The notes below the pieces were generated by a model. The model did no database searches, was not told the origin of the DNA, and worked only from the letters and a program-made list of their open reading frames with translations. A stretch of DNA of 5,155 nucleotides from Myxococcota bacterium (GTDB lineage Bacteria; Myxococcota_C; UBA6777). The stretch lies in contig CAUJFU010000212.1 of the NCBI GenBank assembly GCA_963169055.1, positions 1 to 5,155 on the forward strand, read 5' to 3'. A program made the position numbers and the translations under genes. This document shows positions 1-5,155 of the stretch, piece by piece. Every line of letters begins with the position of its first letter. Position 1 is the stretch's first letter.

Positions 1-30
1 GTGGAACCCATCACCAACAAACCAAAAGAG

Positions 31-1011
31 CTAGGAGAGATTGTAGCGGTCGAAAGATTTGCGGAGGTCTTCGATGACAGCGTCGCGGAGTTCTTTGGGT
101 TCGAGGACTTCGACGCGGGGGCCGAAGGCGAGGAGCCAGCTTTTGATCTCGACGAGTCCAGAGGCGCGGAAACGCAAGAGGACACTGCCGTTGGGTTCTT
201 CGATGATTTCTTGGGTATCGTGCCAGATGCGTTCTTCGGCGAGGTGGCGGACGTCGGGGTCAAAGCGCACAGAGATATCCATGATCTCGCCCGTCATGAC
301 GCGAAAGCCGCCAGCGAGGTACGCTTCGATATCGAATTTTTCGTCTTCGTCGAATTTTTGGCCGGTGGGTTTGAGTTCGCGGATGCGCGATAAGTTGAAG
401 GTGCGGATATCGCGGCGTAGATGGCAAAAGCCGATCAGGTACATCACGCCGTCTTGAATCCACAAGCGATAGGGATCGAGGCGGCGGGTGGTGTTTTCAT
501 TTTTGCCCGGGGTAAAGTACACCATCTCCAAAGTCTCGGAGGCATCGAGGGCTTTGTTGATGATCGGGAGGAAGGCGGAAAAGCGCGAAGCGACTTGGCT
601 GCGGTTTTGGCGGACAAAGACCTTGGATTCGAACTGTTCGAGGTGTTCGAGGACGCCGGGAGGAAGGGTGGAGCGGACTTTTTCAAAGACCGAGTTGATC
701 GACTCGAAAAACTCCGTGCCTTCGAGTAGGCGCATCAGGCTTCGGCTCAACAGAAGAGCGTAAAGTTCGCTAAACTCGAAAGGGATTTGAGGGCCGTTTT
801 TGAGGAAGGCCAACTTCCACAAAGAGCTTTTACCGCGTTTTTCTTGGACGAGGGGGAAGCCCGCTTCTTCCAAGTCGGCAAGGTCTCGGTAGATGGTGCG
901 GATCGGACATTCTTCGACTTCTGCGAGATCCGCAGCGGTCAGTCCAAAACGGTGGGCTTCTAAACGCTTGAGTATCCGCCATTGGCGAGGGATCTGTTCA
1001 ACTCTCGACAT
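31..1011 (-). CDS. WYL-domain transcriptional regulator (winged-helix, YafY/DeoR-like)
   Basis: A 326-residue cytoplasmic DNA-binding regulator, a normal length for the family. Residues about 7-62 form a winged helix-turn-helix (HTH_11 type), with the likely recognition helix around PIRTIYRDLADLEEAGFP. Residues about 150-215 are the WYL domain, with the typical RRLDPYRLW segment and the downstream RTFNLSRI segment. Residues about 242-322 match the C-terminal WCX extension. In known WYL regulators this central domain binds a ligand, nucleic acid in studied cases such as DriD and PafBC, and tunes DNA binding; the ligand here is unknown. The first residue of the WYL triad is Met (Met190-Tyr191-Leu192) instead of Trp. 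The ATG at 1011 was chosen because translation there begins just before the HTH and has an AGGAG 8 nt upstream. The frame stays open to 1350, but that part reads through the intergenic region and has no family resemblance. It is divergent from the lipoprotein gene, so autoregulation and control of the neighbour are plausible but unproven. Confidence 0.93.
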   Translation of the reverse strand: MSRVEQIPRQWRILKRLEAHRFGLTAADLAEVEECPIRTIYRDLADLEEAGFPLVQEKRGKSSLWKLAFLKNGPQIPFEFSELYALLLSRSLMRLLEGTEFFESINSVFEKVRSTLPPGVLEHLEQFESKVFVRQNRSQVASRFSAFLPIINKALDASETLEMVYFTPGKNENTTRRLDPYRLWIQDGVMYLIGFCHLRRDIRTFNLSRIRELKPTGQKFDEDEKFDIEAYLAGGFRVMTGEIMDISVRFDPDVRHLAEERIWHDTQEIIEEPNGSVLLRFRASGLVEIKSWLLAFGPRVEVLEPKELRDAVIEDLRKSFDRYNLS

Positions 1012-1019
1012 CGACCATG

Positions 1020-1024
1020 CTCCT
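1020..1024 (-). promoter_or_regulatory. Ribosome binding site of the WYL regulator
   Basis: The minus strand reads AGGAG, separated by 8 nt from the ATG at 1011. It decides the start. A nearer ATG at 1018 is out of frame, and in-frame codons further upstream lack such a site. Confidence 0.7.
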
Positions 1025-1050
1025 GTTTTTCGTTCGCTCCAAAGGCGTTG

Positions 1051-1079
1051 GTTGTATCGCAATCGGTTGGTTTTGTCCA
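1051..1079 (-). promoter_or_regulatory. Candidate sigma70-type promoter for the WYL regulator
   Basis: On the minus strand, TGGACA (1079-1074, five of six matches to TTGACA) is followed after exactly 17 nt by TACAAC (1056-1051, four of six matches to TATAAT). This would start transcription near 1044 and give a leader of about 33 nt before the ATG. A 7-bp direct repeat, GTTGGTT on the plus strand (1047-1053 and 1066-1072, 19 bp apart), overlaps the element and could be a regulator half-site pair. Called by eye, with no experimental or comparative support. Confidence 0.35.
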
Positions 1080-1150
1080 CCCACACGAGACCAAGGAGCG
1101 GCTGCGCTGGTCTGTTTGGGGATGTGGCGCTTTTGAGGATGGATGTGTTC

Positions 1151-1179
1151 TGGAAAAATCTTTTGGGATGGCGTACAGT
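1151..1179 (+). promoter_or_regulatory. Candidate promoter for the repeat lipoprotein
   Basis: TGGAAA (1151-1156, four of six) and TACAGT (1174-1179, four of six) are separated by 17 nt. Transcription would start near 1186, leaving a leader of about 43 nt that includes the ribosome binding site. The hexamers are mediocre, so this could be chance or could need an activator; the divergent WYL regulator is the obvious candidate, by inference. Confidence 0.22.
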
Positions 1180-1215
1180 TTGGTCTTTGAACGGTTCCCC
1201 GCTTTTTTGCAACAC

Positions 1216-1222
1216 GAAGGAG
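1216..1222 (+). promoter_or_regulatory. Ribosome binding site of the repeat lipoprotein
   Basis: GAAGGAG lies 6 nt upstream of the ATG at 1229 and fixes that start. The next in-frame ATG (1274) has AGGGAGG directly abutting it, with no spacer, which is too close for efficient initiation. Confidence 0.75.
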
Positions 1223-1228
1223 CAGCTC

Positions 1229-3601
1229 ATGGCAGGATATCCGAGACCTTCTTTTTGGCGTTTTTTAGGGAGGATGCGTTGGTGCGTCCTCGTCGGGCTG
1301 TGTTGTTTGCCTGCGCTGCTCTCGGCTTGCGACAACGCGCCAAGTGTCAAGACTTATCAGTGCGAAGACGACAGCCAATGCACCAACGAACAAGTCTGCC
1401 AAGACGGAAAGTGCGTCAAAGCCGACAACGATGGAGACGGCTTTTCGCGCAACAAAGACTGCGATGACAACGATCCTTCGGTCTATCCGGGACGCCGAGA
1501 GATCTGTGACAACGGGAAAGACGACAACTGCGACGGGAAGATCGACGAAGAAAACTGCGTCTGTCTGGACGGAAAAGAGCGGAAGTGCGGCATCCAGCGC
1601 GGCGAATGTGTCGAAGGGATACAGCGCTGCGTTGCAGGTCTGTGGGACAAGTGCGTCGGCTCCAAAGAACCCGAAGCCGAGGTCTGCGACGGCAAAGACA
1701 ACAACTGCGATGGCACGATCGACGAAGGTGTGCCGAACTGCTGTCAGCCCGAAGAGACCCGTCCTTGCGGCGAAAGCAGCCAAGGAGAGTGCAAAAAGGG
1801 CATCCAGCGTTGCAAAAGCGGAGTGTGGACGGATTGCGAAGGCGAGGTCAAACCCGCCGAAGAAGTCTGCGATGGCAAAGACAACGATTGTGACGGACAG
1901 ATCGACAACATCAAAGGCGAACAAAAGCCCTTGCAAAAGCCCTGTTACAACGGCCCTGCCAACACCCGAAGCAAGGGTGAATGCAAGGACGGCTTTGTGC
2001 TTTGCCGCGAAGGCAAGTGGGAAGAAGACAGCGCTTGTCAACAGCAAACACAGCCCACCATCGAAGATTGCGATGGCAAAGACAACGATTGCGACGGGAA
2101 TATCGACAACGATCCACAAGATCCGAACCGTCCGTTGGTGCAAAGCTGTTATAGTGGCCCCGCAGAGACCGAGAAAAAGGGCGAGTGTAAGTCAGGAACA
2201 AAGCGATGCGTTGGCGGACAATGGGGCGCTTGTCAAGGAGAGATCACGCCGATCGAAGAGTCTTGCAATGGTCTAGATGACGACTGCGACGGACAGATCG
2301 ACAACCAACGTGGAAGCCAGCTTTCTCTTTCACGACCCTGCTTCGCAGGAAGTCTCGGCTGCAAGGCCGATAGCAACGGCGCGTTCCAATGCCTCGGCAT
2401 CTGCAAAGCGGGCGCACAAGAATGCAAAATCGGTCGATGGCAAGCCTGCCAAGGCGAAGTCGCCCCAGCCATCGAGATCTGCGATGGCTTGGACAACGAT
2501 TGCGATGGACAAGTCGACAATCAGCCCACCACCACGACTGCGCTGTCTCAGCCTTGCTTCGAGGGACCTGCTGCCAATCGCGGAAAAGGTGAATGCAAAG
2601 ATGGCACGCAGACCTGTCAAAATGCCCAATGGGCGGCCTGTACAGGTAGTGCGCTTCCTTCTGCGGAGGTGTGCGACAACAAAGACAACGATTGCAACGG
2701 CCAAGTGGACGACGGGATCGTCCCCGGGATCGCTTGCCTCACCACAGGGGCGGGGATCTGTCGAGACGGTTCGCTGCGCTGTGTAGGGGGGACGTTTGCT
2801 TGTGTCGCCAACAAACAAGCCACCAACGAGATCTGCAACGGTTTGGATGATAACTGCGATGGAACCGTGGATGATGACTTTCCCGAAAAAGGCCGAAACT
2901 GCGATGTCCCCAACGCACTTGGCGAGTGCAAAGCAGGCTCGCAGTCCTGCGTGAACGGCCAATTGGCGTGCCTCTCCAAAAATCAGCCCGTCACCGAAGT
3001 TTGTGGCGACGGCAAAGACAACAACTGCAATGGTCAGATCGACGAAGATCCGCCCTGCGAGTGTGTCCCGGGCCAAAGCCGCTCTTGTTATACGGGGCCT
3101 TCGGGTACGCTCAATCGCGGAAACTGCCGCAGCGGTACGCAGATCTGCGTCTCGGGCCGTTGGGGGCCTTGTACCAACCAAACCCTGCCATCCACCGAAG
3201 TGTGCGACAGCCAAGACAACGATTGCGATGGCGTTGTCGATGAAAACAATCCGGGCGGAGGGGCATCTTGTCCGCTCACGAACCTACGCGGGATCTGCGC
3301 GACAGGGCGTCTCGAATGCCGCAGCGGTAGCCTACAATGCACTCAGATCGTCTTTTGGCGAGGCGAGACTTGCAACGGTCTGGATGACGATTGCGACGGA
3401 ACCACCGACGAAGGGAACCTGTGCAGCGTCGGTCAGCAGTGTTCGTCGGGGGCTTGTCGGACGTGTTCTCAACCGCCTGATGAGGGCTGCACGTTGGGCA
3501 TCTGTGGCGATCCGCCCGCTTGTGTGTGTGGCTATGTCCGTAAGTGCGTTTCAACAGACTTTCTGGGACTTTGTACCCGCGAAGGATGCCGCGCCCCTTG
3601 A
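1229..3601 (+). CDS. Large Cys-rich surface lipoprotein with MopE-type metal-binding repeats
   Basis: A 790-residue exported protein. Residues 1-33 are a signal peptide (basic n-region, hydrophobic core near residues 19-31) ending in the lipobox LSA-Cys34, so it should be lipid-anchored; the +2 residue is Asp. Residues 45-62 form a small C-x-x-C motif (DSQCTNEQVCQDGKC). Residues 66-106 are a canonical MopE motif (Pfam 'putative metal-binding motif', PF11617): a DNDGDG acidic loop, DCDDNDPSVYPG, then the first CDN-type motif. Ten further units at residues 112-727 each end in a C-[DN]-G-x-D-[DN]-[DN]-C-[DN]-G-x-x-D motif preceded by a GxCxxGxxxC segment. The tail, 728-790, is Cys-rich and different. 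By hand count the mature protein has about 87 Cys in 757 residues, implying extensive disulfides outside the cytoplasm. The acidic loops suggest calcium or another metal, and the MopE name does not prove copper binding. Precise role unknown; a surface adhesion or structural role is plausible. The start is supported by signal peptide and ribosome site; upstream codons in frame overlap the WYL gene and are not part of it. Confidence 0.9.
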   Translation: MAGYPRPSFWRFLGRMRWCVLVGLCCLPALLSACDNAPSVKTYQCEDDSQCTNEQVCQDGKCVKADNDGDGFSRNKDCDDNDPSVYPGRREICDNGKDDNCDGKIDEENCVCLDGKERKCGIQRGECVEGIQRCVAGLWDKCVGSKEPEAEVCDGKDNNCDGTIDEGVPNCCQPEETRPCGESSQGECKKGIQRCKSGVWTDCEGEVKPAEEVCDGKDNDCDGQIDNIKGEQKPLQKPCYNGPANTRSKGECKDGFVLCREGKWEEDSACQQQTQPTIEDCDGKDNDCDGNIDNDPQDPNRPLVQSCYSGPAETEKKGECKSGTKRCVGGQWGACQGEITPIEESCNGLDDDCDGQIDNQRGSQLSLSRPCFAGSLGCKADSNGAFQCLGICKAGAQECKIGRWQACQGEVAPAIEICDGLDNDCDGQVDNQPTTTTALSQPCFEGPAANRGKGECKDGTQTCQNAQWAACTGSALPSAEVCDNKDNDCNGQVDDGIVPGIACLTTGAGICRDGSLRCVGGTFACVANKQATNEICNGLDDNCDGTVDDDFPEKGRNCDVPNALGECKAGSQSCVNGQLACLSKNQPVTEVCGDGKDNNCNGQIDEDPPCECVPGQSRSCYTGPSGTLNRGNCRSGTQICVSGRWGPCTNQTLPSTEVCDSQDNDCDGVVDENNPGGGASCPLTNLRGICATGRLECRSGSLQCTQIVFWRGETCNGLDDDCDGTTDEGNLCSVGQQCSSGACRTCSQPPDEGCTLGICGDPPACVCGYVRKCVSTDFLGLCTREGCRAP
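1505..3409 (+). repeat. Array of eleven CDGxDNDCDGxID-encoding repeats
   Basis: Within the lipoprotein gene, the motif recurs with its first Cys at residues 93, 153, 214, 281, 346, 418, 482, 536, 592, 659 and 715, about every 45-70 residues. Copies at 93 and 592 carry one extra residue between the two Cys. The second half is CNG instead of CDG at 482 and 592. Copies are similar in protein but diverged in DNA, so this is an old protein-level duplication and not a recent tandem amplification. The biased codons (GAC, GAT, AAC, TGC) also keep other frames open, producing long spurious reading frames on both strands. Confidence 0.9.
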
Positions 3602-3687
3602 TCTGTTCGCCCTCGTGATCCGCCTGCCTCTTGATTGGCTCGTTCTTTCCTCTTCGCACGTCCATCCCATCTTGAGACATACAAAAA

Positions 3688-3756
3688 AAAAGCCTTTGTG
3701 GGCAGCGTGTTGAGCGGCCTTTTGCGGTGACGCACCGAACCCGACTTGTTTTTTTT
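3688..3756 (+). terminator. Possible transcription terminator after the lipoprotein gene
   Basis: Two weak hairpins lie here. AAAAGCC (3688-3694) can pair with GGCCTTTT (3716-3723) with one bulged C, and CGGTG-ACG-CACCG forms a perfect 5-bp stem at 3725-3737. A T8 tract follows at 3749-3756, but 11 nt after the second stem, which is further than in a textbook intrinsic terminator. On the minus strand the first hairpin is followed by T9, so it may act in that direction too. Confidence 0.25.
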
Positions 3757-3888
3757 GCATCGGTTGTTTTATGCTGTTTGCTTGCTCAAGCATCAGCGTG
3801 ATCTGTGTTGCCGTTTTTTTGTTGAGTGAGTGTTCACAAGCAGCGAGCGGCGAAGTGTTCTCGAAATGAGAAAAAGTGAGTCGGAAGT

Positions 3889-3979
3889 GCGATCCAAGAT
3901 GGAACGTGCTGGTCGAGAGGTGGGCGAAGCGATCCGTTTTGGATCGCAGAAGGAGGCAGAGGTGTTCCAAAACGGATCG
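3889..3979. repeat. Cluster of overlapping inverted repeats (alternative hairpins)
   Basis: Three pairings share the same bases. A perfect 14-bp inverted repeat pairs 3930-3943 (CGATCCGTTTTGGA) with 3966-3979 (TCCAAAACGGATCG) around a 22-nt loop. A local 7-bp hairpin pairs GCGATCC (3929-3935) with GGATCGC (3941-3947) over a GTTTT loop. GCGATCCAA (3889-3897) matches TTGGATCGC (3939-3947) over 9 bp. The 14-bp stem and the local hairpin cannot form together. The loop of the long stem carries AAGGAGG (3950-3956). As DNA, the same pattern is four CGATCC/GGATCG half-sites within 91 bp, which would also fit a protein-binding site. Confidence 0.7.
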
Positions 3980-4166
3980 TATGGGCACGTTGAGGATCTG
4001 CACAAAAAGAGAGTGAATCCTTGTTTGCCGTTGAAGATAGGCAGCTTTTCGACAGAACAACGGAAGTCGGCATTTTGTTTGCTTTTATGTCAAATCACTT
4101 ACCGTCGAAGCGGTTTACCTGTAACGAAAAGAAGGGGGCTGTTATGAATCATACGAGCCACCCAAC

Positions 4167-4171
4167 GGAGG
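4167..4171 (+). promoter_or_regulatory. Ribosome binding site of the MBL-fold hydrolase
   Basis: GGAGG lies 5 nt before the ATG at 4177. A competing site, AAGGGGG (4132-4138), lies 5 nt before an in-frame ATG at 4144 that would add 11 residues. The 4177 start is preferred because the family typically begins within a few residues of the LTLWGTRGSIP segment. Confidence 0.55.
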
Positions 4172-4176
4172 AAACG

Positions 4177-5064
4177 ATGATCACGCTTACCCTGTGGGGA
4201 ACACGCGGCAGCATTCCTGTTTCGGGTCCAGAGTTCCAACGTTACGGCGGGGCGACGACCTGCATTGAGTTGTCGTTTGAAGATGCCGAAGAAGACACGC
4301 CCAAGCGTGTGATTATTGATTGTGGGACGGGACTGACGGAGTTGGGGAAGAACTGGAGTGGTCGGAGCTATGAAGCGCTGTTTTTGCAGACGCACATGCA
4401 CTGGGATCACATCCAAGGTTTCCCGTTTTTTGGGCCGTTCTTTCATCCTGCGGGTCGTTATTCGTTTTGGGCGACACCTCGAAGCGGTGCGACGATGCGG
4501 GATGTGATCTCTCGGCAGATGACACAACCCACATTCCCTGTGGGCCTCGATATCATCCCATCGCAGCTGACGTTCAAGGATATCCCGCCACAAGGCGAAG
4601 CGCAGCTAGGAGAATTGACGATTCGTTGGTGTGAACTTTGTCACTCGCCCGGGAACACGGCGTATCGTTTTGATTATCGCGGTCGGAGCATCGTGTTTTC
4701 GGGAGACGTCGAAGTGCAGCGTGGCTCGCGCAAAGAATTGGTGGAGTTGGCGCAAGGGGCCGATTTGTTGATTATGGACGCGCAATATTTTCCCGAAGAC
4801 TACAAAAACCGCGTTGGCTTCGGACACTCGACGCCCTTGGATGCGGTTGCTGTTGCGAAAGAAGCAGGCGTCTTGCATCTGATGTTGACGCACCACGACC
4901 CCACGCACACCGATCAAAAGCTCGATCAAAAGTTGGCGCTCGCACAAAAAGCAGCCAACGGCGAAGTGGCCATCGAAAATGCCCGTGATCAATTGCAGAT
5001 GTCTTTTTCCACAAAGAGTTTTTCTTCGGCTGCGTTGTCTTCTCGGTTATCCCTCCAGATATAA
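4177..5064 (+). CDS. MBL-fold metallo-hydrolase (PhnP/cyclic phosphodiesterase-like)
   Basis: A 295-residue, probably cytoplasmic, dinuclear-metal hydrolase of the metallo-beta-lactamase superfamily (Lactamase_B_2 type, the group that includes PhnP-like phosphodiesterases). It opens with the hallmark LWGTRGSIPVSGPEFQRYGG (residues 6-25). The metal site is complete: H73-x-H75-x-D77-H78 (THMHWDH), H156 (ELCHSPGN), D177 (SGD) and H240 in LTHHDP (237-242). H217 in GFGHST is also conserved-looking. No signal peptide or membrane segment is present. Family members cleave phosphodiester bonds in small cyclic phosphates or nucleotides, but the substrate cannot be read from sequence. The last 20 residues or so are Ser-rich and lie beyond the fold. 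The start is the ATG at 4177; ATG 4144 (306 residues) is the main alternative and would overlap the stop of an upstream small frame as ATGA. The nearest gene upstream ends 575 bp away, so it is probably transcribed on its own. Confidence 0.92.
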   Translation: MITLTLWGTRGSIPVSGPEFQRYGGATTCIELSFEDAEEDTPKRVIIDCGTGLTELGKNWSGRSYEALFLQTHMHWDHIQGFPFFGPFFHPAGRYSFWATPRSGATMRDVISRQMTQPTFPVGLDIIPSQLTFKDIPPQGEAQLGELTIRWCELCHSPGNTAYRFDYRGRSIVFSGDVEVQRGSRKELVELAQGADLLIMDAQYFPEDYKNRVGFGHSTPLDAVAVAKEAGVLHLMLTHHDPTHTDQKLDQKLALAQKAANGEVAIENARDQLQMSFSTKSFSSAALSSRLSLQI

Positions 5065-5086
5065 CTTACGCAGTTGAACTGATTTT

Positions 5087-5143
5087 GTGGGGCGCTGCCC
5101 CACGCCCCGCAAGGGAGCGCGGCCCCCTTGACCCCGTGAGGGG
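5087..5143. repeat. GC-rich triple-hairpin palindromic element (REP-like)
   Basis: Three hairpins follow one another just after the hydrolase gene. GTGGGGC-GCT-GCCCCAC (5087-5103) is a perfect 7-bp stem. CAAGGG (5110-5115) pairs with CCCTTG (5125-5130), with an inner GC/GC extension past one mismatch. CCCC-GTGA-GGGG (5132-5143) has a GNRA-type loop. No T tract follows, so it is not a classical intrinsic terminator. The general pattern resembles dispersed intergenic palindromic repeats seen downstream of genes in many bacteria; other copies cannot be tested in this window. It may protect or end the hydrolase transcript. Confidence 0.55.
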
Positions 5144-5155
5144 CGAACAGATCAC

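Larger units (their letters stand above)
3602..4176. other. Long intergenic region between the lipoprotein and the hydrolase
   Basis: No convincing gene lies in these 575 bases. The first part (3602-3830) is marked by a run of nine A (3683-3691), eight T (3749-3756) and seven T (3814-3820). A small palindrome, TGCTTG-CT-CAAGCA, sits at 3779-3792. The second part (3885-3980) holds the inverted-repeat cluster listed separately. One plus-strand frame is open from about 3830 to the stop at 4145-4147. It could encode 93 residues from ATG 3866, or 61 residues from a GTG at 3962 that has a perfect AAGGAGG 5 nt upstream. No recognisable domain is seen in it. A weak promoter-like pair, TTGTTT (3746) and TATGCT (3770), spacer 18, could serve the hydrolase with a leader of over 350 nt, but this is very uncertain. 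Confidence 0.6.

Noticed and set aside
1-729. Plus-strand frames at 1-393 and 421-729
   Set aside because: They are antisense to the WYL regulator, lack ribosome sites, and show no domain.
31-1011. WYL regulator as a marker of a phage-defence island
   Set aside because: Some WYL proteins (BrxR, CapW) regulate defence systems, but neither neighbour here is a defence gene.
893-1228. N-terminal extension of the lipoprotein frame
   Set aside because: It overlaps the WYL gene and intergenic region, and would bury the signal peptide; the start at 1229 has a good ribosome site.
1012-1350. N-terminal extension of the WYL frame to 1350
   Set aside because: It crosses the divergent promoter region and into the lipoprotein gene, and the residues do not resemble the family.
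1265-2143. Long minus-strand frame (292 codons) antisense to the lipoprotein
   Set aside because: It is a shadow of the repeat codons (GAC, AAC and GAT read as GTC, GTT and ATC), has no ribosome site or domain, and opposes a clearly real gene.
2330-3214. Second long minus-strand frame (294 codons) antisense to the lipoprotein
   Set aside because: Same cause: compositional bias of the repeats keeps the antisense frame open; the translation is low-complexity Ala/Val-rich with no family resemblance.
1505-3409. Periodic DNA repeats as a CRISPR array
   Set aside because: Repeats are coding, diverged at the DNA level and unevenly spaced; no cas genes are present.
3551-4060. Minus-strand frame of 169 codons in the intergenic region
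   Set aside because: No ribosome site, no domain, and it runs through homopolymer tracts and into the lipoprotein 3' end.
4021-4176. TTG start at 4021 for the hydrolase
   Set aside because: It would add 52 residues unlike the family N-terminus, without a ribosome site at that codon.

Overview
The window looks like chromosomal DNA from a bacterium of the former Deltaproteobacteria, most likely Myxococcota or Bradymonadia. This is inferred from the large lipoprotein built of CDGxDNDCDGxID repeats, a protein style abundant in those groups. GC content is moderate and genes are well spaced. The assignment is not proven, because there is no rRNA or other marker gene.

Layout. (1) Positions 31-1011, minus strand: a complete WYL-family transcriptional regulator with an N-terminal winged helix. 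(2) Positions 1012-1228: a 217-bp divergent promoter region with one candidate sigma70-type promoter on each strand. (3) Positions 1229-3601, plus strand: a 790-residue, very Cys/Asp/Asn-rich exported lipoprotein with one canonical MopE-type metal-binding motif followed by ten further disulfide-rich units. (4) Positions 3602-4176: a long non-coding stretch with homopolymer tracts, a possible terminator, and a cluster of overlapping inverted repeats that could form mutually exclusive hairpins. (5) Positions 4177-5064, plus strand: a metallo-beta-lactamase-fold hydrolase of the PhnP/cyclic-phosphodiesterase-like type. (6) Positions 5065-5155: a GC-rich run of three hairpins resembling a dispersed intergenic palindromic repeat.

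How the genes relate. The regulator and the lipoprotein are divergent, so the regulator could control the lipoprotein, itself, or both; this is inference from layout only. The hydrolase is probably a separate transcription unit. I see no CRISPR array, tRNA, rRNA, transposase, toxin-antitoxin pair or recognisable defence operon. The points most worth a second look are the two-subtype repeat architecture of the lipoprotein and the alternative-hairpin cluster upstream of the hydrolase. I did not find convincing evidence of a wholly new system.
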